A stretch of DNA of 64,000 bases, from positions 7,717 through 71,716 of the forward strand of contig NZ_JBLZFX010000022.1 of NCBI RefSeq assembly GCF_050753345.1, read 5' to 3'. A program made the translations under genes and the position numbers. Position 1 is the stretch's first letter, and the number at the start of each line of letters is the position of its first letter. Below are positions 44,785 to 54,194 of this stretch, in pieces. Below the pieces are notes generated by a model. It made no database searches. It was not told the DNA's origin and worked only from the letters and a program-made list of their open reading frames with translations. Source of the DNA: Alkalinema pantanalense (GTDB lineage: Bacteria; Cyanobacteriota; Cyanobacteriia; Leptolyngbyales; Leptolyngbyaceae).

Positions 44785-46860
44785 TCAAGATTCCTGGATC
44801 ATCGTTTTCGGCAATTGGTGAACTGGAATCTCAACCACAAACTTAGTGCCTCTTCCGGGCGTTGAACTACACCAAAGTTGCCCATGATGGGTTTCTGCAA
44901 TAATTTGATAACTGATAGAGAGTCCTAAACCTGTTCCTTTGCCGATGGATTTCGTTGTCCAAAAGGGATCAAAAATGCGCGATCGCACGTCTTCTGTAAT
45001 ACCTAAACCGTTGTCCACGATTTCAATCTGTACGTGGTTTTCTTCGGTGAGGCGGGTAGCAATCCAAATCCGTCGCAATTGAGGTTTACCCTCCTCGGAG
45101 ATCGGGTGGGCCATGGGTTCTTCCAATGCATCGATCGCATTGGCCAGTAAGTTCATAAACACTTGATTGATTTGACTGGGATAGCATTCAACCAACGGCA
45201 AATTACCGTAATGCTTGACGACTTCAATGTCTGGACGATGATGCTTCCCAATCAAGCGGTGCTTTAAAATGAGAAGCGTATTCTCTAGTCCCTCATGGAT
45301 ATCAACTACTTTAAAATCTGCTTCATCCAACCGAGAAAAGTTGCGCAGGGATAAAATAATTTGCCGAATCCGATCGGTTCCGACATTCATTGACCTGAGA
45401 AGATTCATCAGATCTTCTTGGAGAAAGGTGAAATGGATTTCATCCAGCAGGATTTGTAGCGTTTGGGGTGGGTTCGGGTAATGGAGTTGATAGGCTTGAA
45501 TCACTTGAAGTAAATCTTGAACATAGCGTTCAATGTAAACTAAGTTGCCATGAATGAAATTGACAGGATTGTTGATTTCATGGGCAATACCCGCCACCAT
45601 TTGCCCCAAGGCTGACATTTTCTCACTCTGGAACATTTGCAGTTGGGTTTGTTGCAACTGAGTGAGAGTTTGCTGTAATGTTGCGTTCTTGAGATAGAGT
45701 TCTTCGGTTCTTTCCTGTACCCGAACTTCTAACTTCTCATTCGTTTCAGCAAGTTCAGCAAAGGCTCCCCGCAATTTCGCTTCTGCCTGGGCCCGTTCGG
45801 CGATCGTGGCGGTCAGAACCAAAATGGTGAGGGTAATGACGCCAACAAAGGATTGCAATTGCATCAAAGAGTAATTTAGATCTGCACTTGCAAAGCCCCC
45901 TTTCCCATTGACGGTGGCAATGACTGCGATCGCGGCCACTACCCCCGTTAGCAGCGTGGCTCCGGGTTGCCCGAAGCGAAATGCGGCCCAAATCAGCAGA
46001 GGAATCAGCATGAACTCTAGGTGGTGGCCTTTGTCAAACGCCACTCCCCCAATGATGGTAATCAACCCTAATAAAAACGCAGGCTCTAGGGTGTTCCAAA
46101 GTTCGCGCCAAGGTTTTTGGGTTAAAAGCGGATGGGGGTGGGTTGTCCCTGCCAACGCCTCTGAACGCAAGGGGGGAAACAGCCATTGCCGCAGTTGCCG
46201 GATAGGATGCTGACTCCCCTGAAGGAAATGTTTCCAGGAAAGTATAACTGGCGTCACGATCCAAATCCCTGAGACATTGGAGATCCACCAGGTTAACCAG
46301 ACTGTGCCATAGGCAGGCCAAGGAAGTTTGCTATTTAGGGTTAAACAGGTCACTCCAACGGTGGCATTAATGGCTGGCCCAACCATTCCTGTAAAGAACA
46401 GAAATCGAAAGACATCGGTAACCCGCTCTAGGGGGTAGCGACCCTTGGTGGATTTCCGCAGTAGCCAGACTCCCAATAGGGTGCCTGCCGTTGTCCCGAT
46501 CGCAATGCCAAGAACGGGCAAAGTGGAAATCAATAACGCGGGGAGACTTGTTGCATCACGAAAGGCCCAGAAATTGGCGAGGAATGAACCTAGCCCCACG
46601 CCGTAGCCTAACCAATTGCCAAATAAAAGGATGGCTCCGACGGCAAGACCATCGGGCGGCCATACCGGCGTAACATCTTGAGGTGTGGAGGCCAAGTAGC
46701 GAGACAGTTCTGCGGTTGCGTAATAGGCGATCGCTAACGCAAAAATGGAGTTCAGTTTAATCAGAGCACGGGGGAACACAGGAAATCTAAGTTGGCGCAT
46801 TGCTGGAGCATCGGATCGCACAGCAGGGATTTTTACCCATGCCAGTTCACCCATTAGCAT
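44785..46860 (-). CDS. MASE1-domain sensor histidine kinase
   Basis: About 691 residues from ATG 46860; ATGs at 46854 and 46800 are alternatives. The N-terminal MASE1 domain (about 40-330) has eight or so spans with VTPVWPPDGLAVGAILLFGN, then a coiled coil (about 350-410, ERAQAEAKLRGAFAELAETN), a HisKA-type H-box AGIAHEINNPVNFIHGNLVY and a HATPase with LLANAIDALEE, DNGLGI and GKGTGLGLSISYQIIAETHH. The group is the cyanobacterial kinase type without PAS. Ligand unknown. Its partner response regulator is not adjacent. It is divergent from the HetZ-family gene with 362 bp between them. Confidence 0.9.
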   Translation of the reverse strand: MLMGELAWVKIPAVRSDAPAMRQLRFPVFPRALIKLNSIFALAIAYYATAELSRYLASTPQDVTPVWPPDGLAVGAILLFGNWLGYGVGLGSFLANFWAFRDATSLPALLISTLPVLGIAIGTTAGTLLGVWLLRKSTKGRYPLERVTDVFRFLFFTGMVGPAINATVGVTCLTLNSKLPWPAYGTVWLTWWISNVSGIWIVTPVILSWKHFLQGSQHPIRQLRQWLFPPLRSEALAGTTHPHPLLTQKPWRELWNTLEPAFLLGLITIIGGVAFDKGHHLEFMLIPLLIWAAFRFGQPGATLLTGVVAAIAVIATVNGKGGFASADLNYSLMQLQSFVGVITLTILVLTATIAERAQAEAKLRGAFAELAETNEKLEVRVQERTEELYLKNATLQQTLTQLQQTQLQMFQSEKMSALGQMVAGIAHEINNPVNFIHGNLVYIERYVQDLLQVIQAYQLHYPNPPQTLQILLDEIHFTFLQEDLMNLLRSMNVGTDRIRQIILSLRNFSRLDEADFKVVDIHEGLENTLLILKHRLIGKHHRPDIEVVKHYGNLPLVECYPSQINQVFMNLLANAIDALEEPMAHPISEEGKPQLRRIWIATRLTEENHVQIEIVDNGLGITEDVRSRIFDPFWTTKSIGKGTGLGLSISYQIIAETHHGQLWCSSTPGRGTKFVVEIPVHQLPKTMIQES

Positions 46861-46884
46861 GCCCCGTTCGGTCGCAGAGTACAA

Positions 46885-46921
46885 TACCCCCGGAGATACC
46901 CCCGGAGATACCCCCCGGAGT
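46885..46921. repeat. 12-bp tandem repeat upstream of the MASE1 kinase
   Basis: TACCCCCGGAGA occurs at 46885-46896 and 46897-46908, with a third, slightly altered copy to 46921. It lies 25 bp upstream of the kinase start. Confidence 0.9.
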
Positions 46922-47003
46922 AGAACATAGGGTTCAGCAAAGGACTTAACGTTCCCCTTGTTGAAGGGGCATTCGATCGCACTACACAGGTTATGCTCTG
47001 GAT

Positions 47004-47052
47004 TGTCACACCAACTGTCACACCTATAAAATTGTCACACTAAACTGTCACA
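47004..47052 (+). promoter_or_regulatory. Cluster of four TGTCACA motifs upstream of the HetZ-family gene
   Basis: TGTCACA occurs at 47004, 47016, 47033 and 47046 (first bases; spacings 12, 17 and 13 bp), followed by C, C, C and T. They are 171 to 219 bp upstream of the HetZ-family start and on the kinase side. A regulator binding array is possible. The rest of this intergenic region contains a hairpin CCCCTT/AAGGGG (46954-46969). Confidence 0.5.
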
Positions 47053-47222
47053 TTTGGGATGCTTGCTCCTCGATCGGGTGGGCTGATCTTCATTATTCCA
47101 TCTGAGTTTCAGCATTTCAGGACAAAATGAGTCTGAGCCACCTGACAAACTGACCTAAGTTTCGGGGAATCCCCCCTTTACCGTCCGAAGGTACAGGTGT
47201 GCGCTACCGAGAGAAACATCCT

Positions 47223-48449
47223 ATGAACACCCACTTTGCTTCTGCTGCTGAACAACCTTCTGGTCTGGCTTCTGACACTCCCCAAAAACGCAATCCTCAA
47301 CTGGATGACCTGAACCAGCGTGATATCCAAAAGCTTGCTCAAATCTTAGTGTCTGAACTGACCACAGAACTCAACCTGAAACCGACGGAATCAGTTCAAG
47401 TGATCGCTCAACGGATTGCCGTTGAGGTCGAGCGGATTTGTAGCAAGAGCGATCGTATTCAAACCTCCGGCCAAGTCGGTTCTTGGCGGTTGACCCTGGC
47501 TCGTTATCGGTTGCAAAAGTGCATCCACTTCTATCAACTGGGTTCCCGCCGGGGTCGGGTTGATTTGCACAGTACCCTGAGCACCATGGTTTACCGCCCG
47601 ATCTCCCCGGCCCATCTGCAACTCAGCTTCCAAGCTCGCTACAACCTGATCGAAGATTTTCTGCAAGGGTTTTACACTGAGTCGCTGCGGGCTTTCCGTC
47701 GAGAAAATGTATTGGCGGAAACCTACCAACCCAAAACAAAGCTACAACTGGCGGAATACATGGCGTTTACCGAACAGTACGCCAAGCGTCGGATCACCCT
47801 GCCGGGATGCCAAAGCCAACAGTTAGTGATTTTGCGGGCACAACGCTTTGCCAATCGCCAACCCCAGGAAATTACAGTCGATATTGAAACGGCAATGGAA
47901 TCGGCAAAGGATTCGGAATCGGATGCTTATGGGCGGTCTCCAGTGTTGCAGATGATCCGCGAACAAATGGTGTCTGAGAAGCAAGACAATGGTGAGGATT
48001 CTCTGCGCGATCGGGTGGTGACGGAACTGATTCAGTATTTGGAATCTCAAGATCAGCAAGATTGCATTAACTACCTGACCTTGAAGTTGCAAGATCTATC
48101 CGTACCGGAAATCGATGAAATTCTGGGCCTGACCGCACGGCAACGGGACTACCTGCAACAGCGTTTTAAGTACCACGTTGAAAAGTTTGCCATTTCCCAC
48201 AATTGGCAGTTGGTGCATGAGTGGTTAGGGGCCGATCTCGATCGGAATCTCGGCCTCTCACCCCAGCTCTGGCAGCAATTCCGGGCCAACCTCACCCCCG
48301 AGCAACAGCAACTCTTAGACTTCAAACAAACGGGTACAGAAGATAAGGTGATTGCTAAATCCCTGAAATGCACGGAAAAACAGGTTCAGAAGCGCTGGGC
48401 AAAACTGCTGGAAGCTGCTTGGGAAGCTCGGAACCAACAAGTTAAATAA
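47223..48449 (+). CDS. hetZ: HetZ-family protein
   Basis: 408 residues from ATG 47223 (a GTG at 47199 is in frame). Conserved HetZ segments: IQTSGQVGSWRLTLARYRLQ, LGSRRGRVDLHSTLSTMVYR, FLQGFYTESLRAFRRE, LAEYMAFTEQYAKRRITLPG and LQDLSVPEIDEILGLTARQR. The C-terminal 120 residues look like a sigma-70-region-4-like helix-turn-helix (LTARQRDYLQQRF; KSLKCTEKQVQKRWAKLLEA). In Anabaena HetZ drives early heterocyst commitment downstream of HetR. Homologues also exist in non-heterocystous lineages, where the role is unknown. A strong terminator follows. Orthology to HetZ rather than a paralogue is not proven. Confidence 0.75.
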   Translation: MNTHFASAAEQPSGLASDTPQKRNPQLDDLNQRDIQKLAQILVSELTTELNLKPTESVQVIAQRIAVEVERICSKSDRIQTSGQVGSWRLTLARYRLQKCIHFYQLGSRRGRVDLHSTLSTMVYRPISPAHLQLSFQARYNLIEDFLQGFYTESLRAFRRENVLAETYQPKTKLQLAEYMAFTEQYAKRRITLPGCQSQQLVILRAQRFANRQPQEITVDIETAMESAKDSESDAYGRSPVLQMIREQMVSEKQDNGEDSLRDRVVTELIQYLESQDQQDCINYLTLKLQDLSVPEIDEILGLTARQRDYLQQRFKYHVEKFAISHNWQLVHEWLGADLDRNLGLSPQLWQQFRANLTPEQQQLLDFKQTGTEDKVIAKSLKCTEKQVQKRWAKLLEAAWEARNQQVK

Positions 48450-48497
48450 AGTCCTGGTTTCTATTTCATCCTAGTTTCATCTTATCGGTAGCACGTG

Positions 48498-48522
48498 GGC
48501 AGATCTCCGGATCTGCCTTTTT
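48498..48522 (+). terminator. Rho-independent terminator after the HetZ-family gene
   Basis: Perfect 8-bp stem GGCAGATC/GATCTGCC (48498-48505 with 48510-48517), TCCG tetraloop, then five T residues. Confidence 0.92.
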
Positions 48523-48602
48523 CATGGCGTAAAGTGGTCGTAACGTAAAACTGTCTTTGCTCAAAGTAGTTTAAATTAAAGTGGTTTTAGTTTCGAGACA
48601 TC

Positions 48603-49235
48603 ATGATTTCCGATTCCTGGCTCCAACTTCTCACCCAAAATCGCGCGATCGCCGTGATTCGTACTCCGCACTATGATCTTGGCTGGCAGATGGCGAATGC
48701 AGTAGCCAAGGGGGGAATGCGGTTGATTGAAGTGACGTGGGATAGCGATCGAGCGCCGGAGTTAATTGCACGATTACGCGAAGCTTACCCGGATTGTGTG
48801 ATTGGAACGGGAACCGTGCTGACCGTTGAGGCGTTGGATAAAGCCCTCGCTGCCGGGACACAGTTTGCCTTTTCGCCCTTTGCCAACCCGGAGATGATCG
48901 CTTTTGCCAATTCCCAGGGAATTCCCCTCGTGCCTGGAGCCCTAACGCCGACGGAAATCCTACAAGCATGGCAAGCAGGGGCAAAAACTATTAAGGTGTT
49001 TCCCGTCAGTGCCCTCGGCGGGGCAAATTATATTCAAAGCCTGCAAGATCCCCTCAAAGGAATTCCCCTCATTCCCACTGGGGGCGTCACAATGAGTAAT
49101 GCTAAATCGATGCTGAAGGCTGGGGCGATCGCGGTCGGACTATCCGGTAGTTTATTCCCCAAGAAAGCGATCGAAACTGGGGATTGGGAGATCGTGCAAA
49201 TGGTGGCCCGCCGTTTAGTTAAATTGCTGACTTAG
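48603..49235 (+). CDS. eda: KDPG/KHG aldolase
   Basis: 210 residues. Class I aldolase that splits 2-keto-3-deoxy-6-phosphogluconate into pyruvate and glyceraldehyde 3-phosphate in the Entner-Doudoroff pathway and also acts on 4-hydroxy-2-oxoglutarate. Schiff-base Lys is K131 in TIKVFPVSALGG, the general base is E43 in LIEVTWDS, with R20 and the phosphate-binding PTGGVT also present. Start ATG 48603. Monocistronic by position: it follows the terminator and its downstream neighbour is convergent. Cyanobacterial Entner-Doudoroff use is established for some species; an edd gene is not in view. Confidence 0.95.
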   Translation: MISDSWLQLLTQNRAIAVIRTPHYDLGWQMANAVAKGGMRLIEVTWDSDRAPELIARLREAYPDCVIGTGTVLTVEALDKALAAGTQFAFSPFANPEMIAFANSQGIPLVPGALTPTEILQAWQAGAKTIKVFPVSALGGANYIQSLQDPLKGIPLIPTGGVTMSNAKSMLKAGAIAVGLSGSLFPKKAIETGDWEIVQMVARRLVKLLT

Positions 49236-49300
49236 GTTGTTCAACTGCGCTGATTTGAGTGGTGATCGAACGGGCAATTTATCAAGTTCCCAACCCATAA

Positions 49301-49798
49301 TCACAATAACAATCGCGGTGATGTTAACCAAAATATTGTACTTTTGCCAACCAAGTTGCCCGTTGTAGGTAATTCCAGTCCGATCGTGCCTGCTTTTTTC
49401 AACACGAAGCGGTTAACGATATCTCCAAAAATCAAGCGTTCAGCTGCTTGGCTCAGATCTGGTTCATGGCCCACGATCGCGATCGGTTTCGCCACAGCTT
49501 GCCAAGCCTGCAAGACTTCTAGCCAAGCGGCAAAACTCCCCTCTGGTGCTAAGCAGTTCAGCACTTCTAAATCAGTCCCAATCCCCTCTTCCTGCAAAAT
49601 TTTTGCCGTTTGATGGGCTCGGAGGTAGGGACTGGTGAAGAGACGATCGACCTGAACCCCAACTTCCCGCAGGCGTCGAGCCACTTTCCGCGTTTTTTGG
49701 ACGCCTTCTGAGGTTAGTGGACGCAGTGCATCATCGGCATAGTCTCCAAACTGGCCAGCTAGCCCGTGGCGAATTAGATACAGCGAAAATGTAGACAT
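49301..49798 (-). CDS. sixA: Phosphohistidine phosphatase SixA family
   Basis: 165 residues from ATG 49798 (MSTFSLYLIRHGLAGQFGDY). The catalytic RHG (R10, H11), TSPYLRAHQTA and second histidine in AIVGHEPDLS are those of SixA-type histidine phosphatases, which remove phosphate from His-containing phosphotransfer domains. The reading frame continues upstream to 49945 through three exact 15-bp repeats encoding YITDT; I take that as leader, not protein. A dispersed repeat lies further upstream. It is convergent with eda, 65 bp apart. Confidence 0.9.
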   Translation of the reverse strand: MSTFSLYLIRHGLAGQFGDYADDALRPLTSEGVQKTRKVARRLREVGVQVDRLFTSPYLRAHQTAKILQEEGIGTDLEVLNCLAPEGSFAAWLEVLQAWQAVAKPIAIVGHEPDLSQAAERLIFGDIVNRFVLKKAGTIGLELPTTGNLVGKSTIFWLTSPRLLL

Positions 49799-49800
49799 AA

Positions 49801-49845
49801 TGTAGGTATCAGTTATGTAGGTATCAGTTATGTAGGCATCAGTCA
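49801..49845. repeat. 15-bp tandem repeat just upstream of sixA
   Basis: TGTAGGTATCAGTTA at 49801-49815 and 49816-49830, with a third copy at 49831-49845 carrying two changes. It sits immediately upstream of the sixA ATG; its length is a multiple of three and it is open in the sixA frame. Confidence 0.93.
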
Positions 49846-49948
49846 ATGCGATTGCTACAGAGAGCTTGGGCTGAAGTTCGATCGAGAATTGCGGTGCACT
49901 CAAACAAGAATTCGGTGCGCTCAAACTACCAGGATCGTCACTCACCCT

Positions 49949-50052
49949 AGGGAAAAGCGCATAAATAAAATCCCAATTGGGTAGGGGTAGGAGAGTAAAA
50001 GGGTAGGAGGGTAGGGGAATGAAGAAGGGATATTATTTCTTTGCAAATCCCC
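49949..50052 (-). repeat. Dispersed repeat, copy B
   Basis: Reverse complement of copy A (16009-16122), with the same ends and CCCAATTGGG palindrome but a shorter C/T tract. It lies between sixA and the DHH phosphoesterase gene. The two copies are about 34 kb apart and in opposite orientation. Confidence 0.9.
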
Positions 50053-50093
50053 TACCTCTAGGAAGTCCTCGTTCCTGGCATCCATGTAGCGAC

Positions 50094-51419
50094 TTAAGAC
50101 AAGTTCAACCCCTTGGGATAGTTTTGTTCTGGATTAATTAACCGCAGCAACTTTTGTTTGACCTGGGCATCGTAAATGCGCCACTTCATTTGGGCGTATT
50201 CACTATTTTCCGCAAAGCCCGATAGAAAACCGATCGGAATTTCAAAGCCCCCCGCCTGAGATCGACCTCCCCCAAAAAAGCGCCCATTGGAATCATGGCC
50301 AAAGGCTTCCTTGAGGAATTCGTCGGGATCGAGGGTGATTTTATTCGTCCGCAGTGAACCCACTACCATTTCCACTTCGTCATCTTCGTCATGGACAATG
50401 CCGTAGACCACTGCTGTATGCACGTTATCCTCCGTGACTAGAAAGTCTGCGGCCTGGGGAATGGCATCCCGATCGTCATAGCGCAGATAACCCACCCCCG
50501 CAATGGAGAAGTTGTTCTGAACGCAGCGATTTTTCAACGATCGCTCAATCACATCCATTACCGGGCGCGATCGCGAAGATTGCAACACTGCATTTAACAA
50601 CTGCGCATCATAGAATTTACTCAAGTAAGCTGCTGCTAGGAAATCTTCCTCCTGAGCTTGCATGAGGCGATTGGTATCCGATCGTAAACCATGCATCAGC
50701 GCCGTTGCACATTTGACATGTTCGGCAATGTTGCTATCCAGCTTCAGCAATCCCGCTTGGAGGTACTGGGTCAAAATCGTCGCTGTGGCTCGCGTGTGGG
50801 TGCGAATGTCCACGTATTCCGCCCGTAGATCTTCCTGCAAGCTGTGGTGATCAATGATCGCAATGATGGGAATGGTAGACTCCCGCAGCACGGACATCAA
50901 CTGACTGGTAGTGCCTTGGTTATCAATCAGCACACAGCCGGAATACAGGGACAGATCCTTCGTCCGCATTGCTTGAACTGTCCAACGCTGCAACGGAATT
51001 CCGGTCAGTTTTACCAACGCAATATTTTCTTGGTGGCTCAGGGTTCCGGCGTAGACAATTTCGCAGTGAATCTCATATTTTTGGGCGATCAACCGATAGG
51101 TCCAAGCCGACGACAGCGCATCGGGATCGGGAAAGTCCTGCAAAATAATAATTTGGCGTTCTCCCCGGTGCCGATCGAGCACTTGACGAAACTGGTCAAT
51201 TTTCTGGTCGTTTTCCGGCAATCGGCTGGTATCGTAGGCCGATCGTCCGCGTATGTCCGCTCCGTAGCCACTACCATTTGTCAGTTGACTAATCGGGTCA
51301 GGGATAACTATTTCCATGGTTGGGAACCCATTACGTGAAGAGAGAGGATCGGATTCGCCACTAGCTGAAGTCTTCTTCGCTGCGGTTTTCTTAGAGGAAT
51401 CACTTGAGTCAGGTTGCAT
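50094..51419 (-). CDS. DHH/DHHA1-family phosphoesterase (NrnA-like)
   Basis: About 441 residues from ATG 51419; a later ATG at 51317 would remove a Lys/Ser-rich tail of 34 residues. DHH motifs: IILQDFPDPDALSSAW, VLIDNQGTTS and AIIDHHSLQED give the metal-binding Asp/His set, and GGGRSQAGGFEIP is the DHHA1 substrate loop (usually GGGH). Related proteins hydrolyse oligoribonucleotides, pAp or cyclic dinucleotides. Which of these applies is not decidable from sequence. It is same-strand with sixA but separated by the dispersed repeat. Confidence 0.87.
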   Translation of the reverse strand: MQPDSSDSSKKTAAKKTSASGESDPLSSRNGFPTMEIVIPDPISQLTNGSGYGADIRGRSAYDTSRLPENDQKIDQFRQVLDRHRGERQIIILQDFPDPDALSSAWTYRLIAQKYEIHCEIVYAGTLSHQENIALVKLTGIPLQRWTVQAMRTKDLSLYSGCVLIDNQGTTSQLMSVLRESTIPIIAIIDHHSLQEDLRAEYVDIRTHTRATATILTQYLQAGLLKLDSNIAEHVKCATALMHGLRSDTNRLMQAQEEDFLAAAYLSKFYDAQLLNAVLQSSRSRPVMDVIERSLKNRCVQNNFSIAGVGYLRYDDRDAIPQAADFLVTEDNVHTAVVYGIVHDEDDEVEMVVGSLRTNKITLDPDEFLKEAFGHDSNGRFFGGGRSQAGGFEIPIGFLSGFAENSEYAQMKWRIYDAQVKQKLLRLINPEQNYPKGLNLS

Positions 51420-52002
51420 AGGAGAAAAAATCAGGGAATGAAGCCGAATCCTCAGAATGAGTGAGTCGTTAGATTCAGTTGAGGGTTGCAAGGTCGGTGT
51501 AGCCAGTAGAGCATCCCCAGAAGGGCAGGACAGGCGCAGAAAGCGGAGCGAAAGTTTACATTGGCTTAATATCCTTGACGTCTAATCACAGGTGTCTAAT
51601 CGCGGTTATGCCCAGGAGATGAGATTATCCTTATAGATCTTCGCAAAAAACTTCAGAAAACAACATAGAGCAACCGTAGAAAACCCACAATCTTCTAATT
51701 TTAAGATTAAGAATTTCTTAATTTTAAGGATCAACCAGAAGTAATAACGCAACTGGCACTTTGGGTAGAACTGATGCTAGAAACTGAAGGGCGCACCTGG
51801 AGGCCGCAACTGGGACCTGGGTCGCAACTGGCAAGTGGGTCGCAAGTGGGTCGCAACTGGCTGCATTGCACCTATCGTCCACCGATCGCTTAAGGTGGAT
51901 TTGTTCTATTGGTTGCTTGAATAGGGGAATCCCATGGTTGGATTGGGCAAGACTGAAGCTTTAACTGGATTTTCAATCATCTACTCCTACCCGAAGACTG
52001 CT
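51420..52002. other. Intergenic region between DHH and S9 peptidase genes
   Basis: 583 bp. TGGGTCGCAA occurs three times (51818-51827, 51836-51845, 51847-51856). An AT-rich block with TTTTAAGATTAAGAATTTCT lies near 51700. The S9 reading frame opens at 51934 but I place its start at 52003. No independent gene seen. Confidence 0.5.
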
Positions 52003-53970
52003 ATGGCGCGGGTATCCCTAGGATGGTTTATCTCTCTGATCTTGGCAGGAGGCATCTCGGCACCTGCCTTACGTGCAGAGACTACTTCTGTTGTAGCATC
52101 GGGAGTGGCTCCTGGGGACAACTTAGTGGTGGAGGGAATTCCACCCATTCCCACCCAACTCGTCGATCGGGTGAATCGCTACACGAACGCCCGATCGGCC
52201 AGTTTAGCCAGTTGGCACCCCACCCGTCGGGAAATGTTGATCTCTACCCGCTTTGCCGATGTGGCTCAGGTGCATTGGCTGCGATCGCCCTTGGGGATGC
52301 GCAAGCAGCTGACCTTTTTCCCAGAACGCGTGGCTGGATCCACCTTTCAACCGACCCAAGGGAACTATTTCGTCTTCAGTAAGGACATAGGCGGCAACGA
52401 GTTTAATCAAAACTACCGCTACGACTGGGCTACGGGGGAAGTTACGCTCTTGACCGATGGCAAATCTCGGAACAGTCGAGGAATTTGGAACCGCAACGGC
52501 GATCGCATGATCTACACCTCCACCCGTCGCACCGGACAGGACAACGATTTCTACATCATCAATCCCAGTCAGCCCAACAGCGATCGACTCCTGACCCAAG
52601 TGCAGGGCGGTGGCTGGGGGCCCTTGGATTGGTCGCCGGATGGTCGCACGATCGTTGCGATCGAATACATTTCCGCCAACGAAAGCCACCTCTGGACGAT
52701 CGACACTCAAACCGGTCAGAAAACGCGCCTCACCCCTCCCACCTCCGAAAAAGTTGCCTACAGAGATGCTGTGTTTACCCCAGACGGCAAAGGACTCTAC
52801 ATCGTCACCGACAAAGATTCAGAATTTGCTCGACTGGCCAAAGTGGATTTAGCTTCCTTCCAAATGACCTATCTCACGAGTCAGATTCCCTGGGATGTGG
52901 ACGCGATCGCTCTCTCAGACAACGGCCAGCACCTTGCCTTTGTTACAAACGAAGATGGTTTGAATGTGTTGCACGTCCTCGATACTGTGACAGGGCAAGA
53001 GCGTACTCTGCCAAAATTGCCCGTTGGCCTGATTTTCGGGATCAGTTGGCATCGCAATAATCGAGATCTCGGTCTCACCATGATGTCAGCTAAATCCACC
53101 GCCGATGTCTATTCCCTCGATATCCAAACTAACCGAATTACCCGCTGGACAGAAAGCGAAACTGGATTGGATACCAGCCAATTTTCTGAGGCGGAACTGG
53201 TGCGCTGGAAAAGTTTTGATAGCAAAACAATTTCAGGATTTCTCTATCGCCCCCCGGCCAGCAAGTTTCCCGGTAAGCGCCCAGTCATTATCGACATCCA
53301 CGGTGGCCCAGAAGCCCAAGCCCAACCCTACTTTTTAGGCCGGATGAATTACTACCTGAACGAGTTGGGAGTGGCGATCCTGTTTCCCAATGTGCGGGGT
53401 TCTGCGGGCTATGGCAAGACCTTTCTAACCTTGGATAACGGCTATAAACGGGAAGATTCCGTCAAAGACATCGGCGCATTACTGGACTGGATTAAGCAAC
53501 AGCCCGATTTGGATCCCGATCGAATTCTCGTGACCGGTGGCAGCTATGGCGGTTACATGTCCCTAGCCGTGGCAACCAAATATAGCGATCGCATTCGGGC
53601 GGCGATCGACATTGTGGGCATTTCCAACTTTGTTACTTTTTTAGAAAAAACGGAAGGCTATCGGCGGGATCTGCGACGGGTGGAATATGGGGATGAGCGC
53701 GATCCTAAAATGCGGGCTTTTTTAAACCAGATTTCGCCGCTGACCAATGCCAGCAAAATTAAGGTGCCGCTGTTTGTTGTCCATGGCAAAAACGATCCAC
53801 GGGTACCGCTCAACGAAGCCGAGCAAATTGTAAAAACCGTTCGGAATAATGGCGTGCCTGTTTGGTACCTGATGGCGAAGGATGAAGGCCATGGTTTTAG
53901 TAAAAAGAAAAATGTTGATTATCAGTTCTATGCCACGGTGATGTTTATTCAGGAGTATTTGTTGAAGTAG
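52003..53970 (+). CDS. Secreted S9-family prolyl oligopeptidase-like peptidase
   Basis: 655 residues from ATG 52003, which begins a signal peptide (MARVSLGWFISLILAGGISA, cleavage near LRAET). A TolB/DPP-IV-like beta-propeller (about 40-385; repeats such as WNRNGDRMIYTST, WSPDGRTIVAIEY, FTPDGKGLYIVTD) precedes the alpha/beta hydrolase domain. The catalytic triad is S514 (GGSYGGYM), D598 (HGKNDPRVP) and H630 (EGHGF). It probably cleaves short peptides or acyl-peptides in the periplasm. A G-rich tract follows the stop. Confidence 0.92.
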   Translation: MARVSLGWFISLILAGGISAPALRAETTSVVASGVAPGDNLVVEGIPPIPTQLVDRVNRYTNARSASLASWHPTRREMLISTRFADVAQVHWLRSPLGMRKQLTFFPERVAGSTFQPTQGNYFVFSKDIGGNEFNQNYRYDWATGEVTLLTDGKSRNSRGIWNRNGDRMIYTSTRRTGQDNDFYIINPSQPNSDRLLTQVQGGGWGPLDWSPDGRTIVAIEYISANESHLWTIDTQTGQKTRLTPPTSEKVAYRDAVFTPDGKGLYIVTDKDSEFARLAKVDLASFQMTYLTSQIPWDVDAIALSDNGQHLAFVTNEDGLNVLHVLDTVTGQERTLPKLPVGLIFGISWHRNNRDLGLTMMSAKSTADVYSLDIQTNRITRWTESETGLDTSQFSEAELVRWKSFDSKTISGFLYRPPASKFPGKRPVIIDIHGGPEAQAQPYFLGRMNYYLNELGVAILFPNVRGSAGYGKTFLTLDNGYKREDSVKDIGALLDWIKQQPDLDPDRILVTGGSYGGYMSLAVATKYSDRIRAAIDIVGISNFVTFLEKTEGYRRDLRRVEYGDERDPKMRAFLNQISPLTNASKIKVPLFVVHGKNDPRVPLNEAEQIVKTVRNNGVPVWYLMAKDEGHGFSKKKNVDYQFYATVMFIQEYLLK

Positions 53971-53980
53971 GCGAGTGGCA

Positions 53981-54017
53981 GGGTGCGAGGGTGGGGAGTG
54001 GCAGGGTGGCAGGGGGG
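53981..54017 (+). other. G-quadruplex-capable G-rich tract after the S9 peptidase stop
   Basis: Five G-runs of at least three (53981-53983, 53989-53991, 53993-53996, 54004-54006, 54012-54017) separated by loops of 5, 1, 7 and 5 bases. It includes repeated GGCAGGGTG. Folding is predicted from the pattern only. Confidence 0.7.
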
Positions 54018-54194
54018 TTGGCAATTAAGTTTGCTAATCGAACTCATCATGCAAATCGTTGCCTCGTCGATCCCGCTTTGCTAGACAATAGGGAGTGCTG
54101 GCTAAGTGCTGACTAAGTGTTCGATCGCTGGTCTACATTCAATTGTTGATTGCGATCGTCCCCATCCCTAACTCCACCATTTTGGTTTGCATCC

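Noticed and set aside
47223..48449. Sigma-70-like factor
   Set aside because: Only the C-terminal helix-turn-helix is reminiscent of region 4; region 2 is absent and the HetZ-specific segments are clear.
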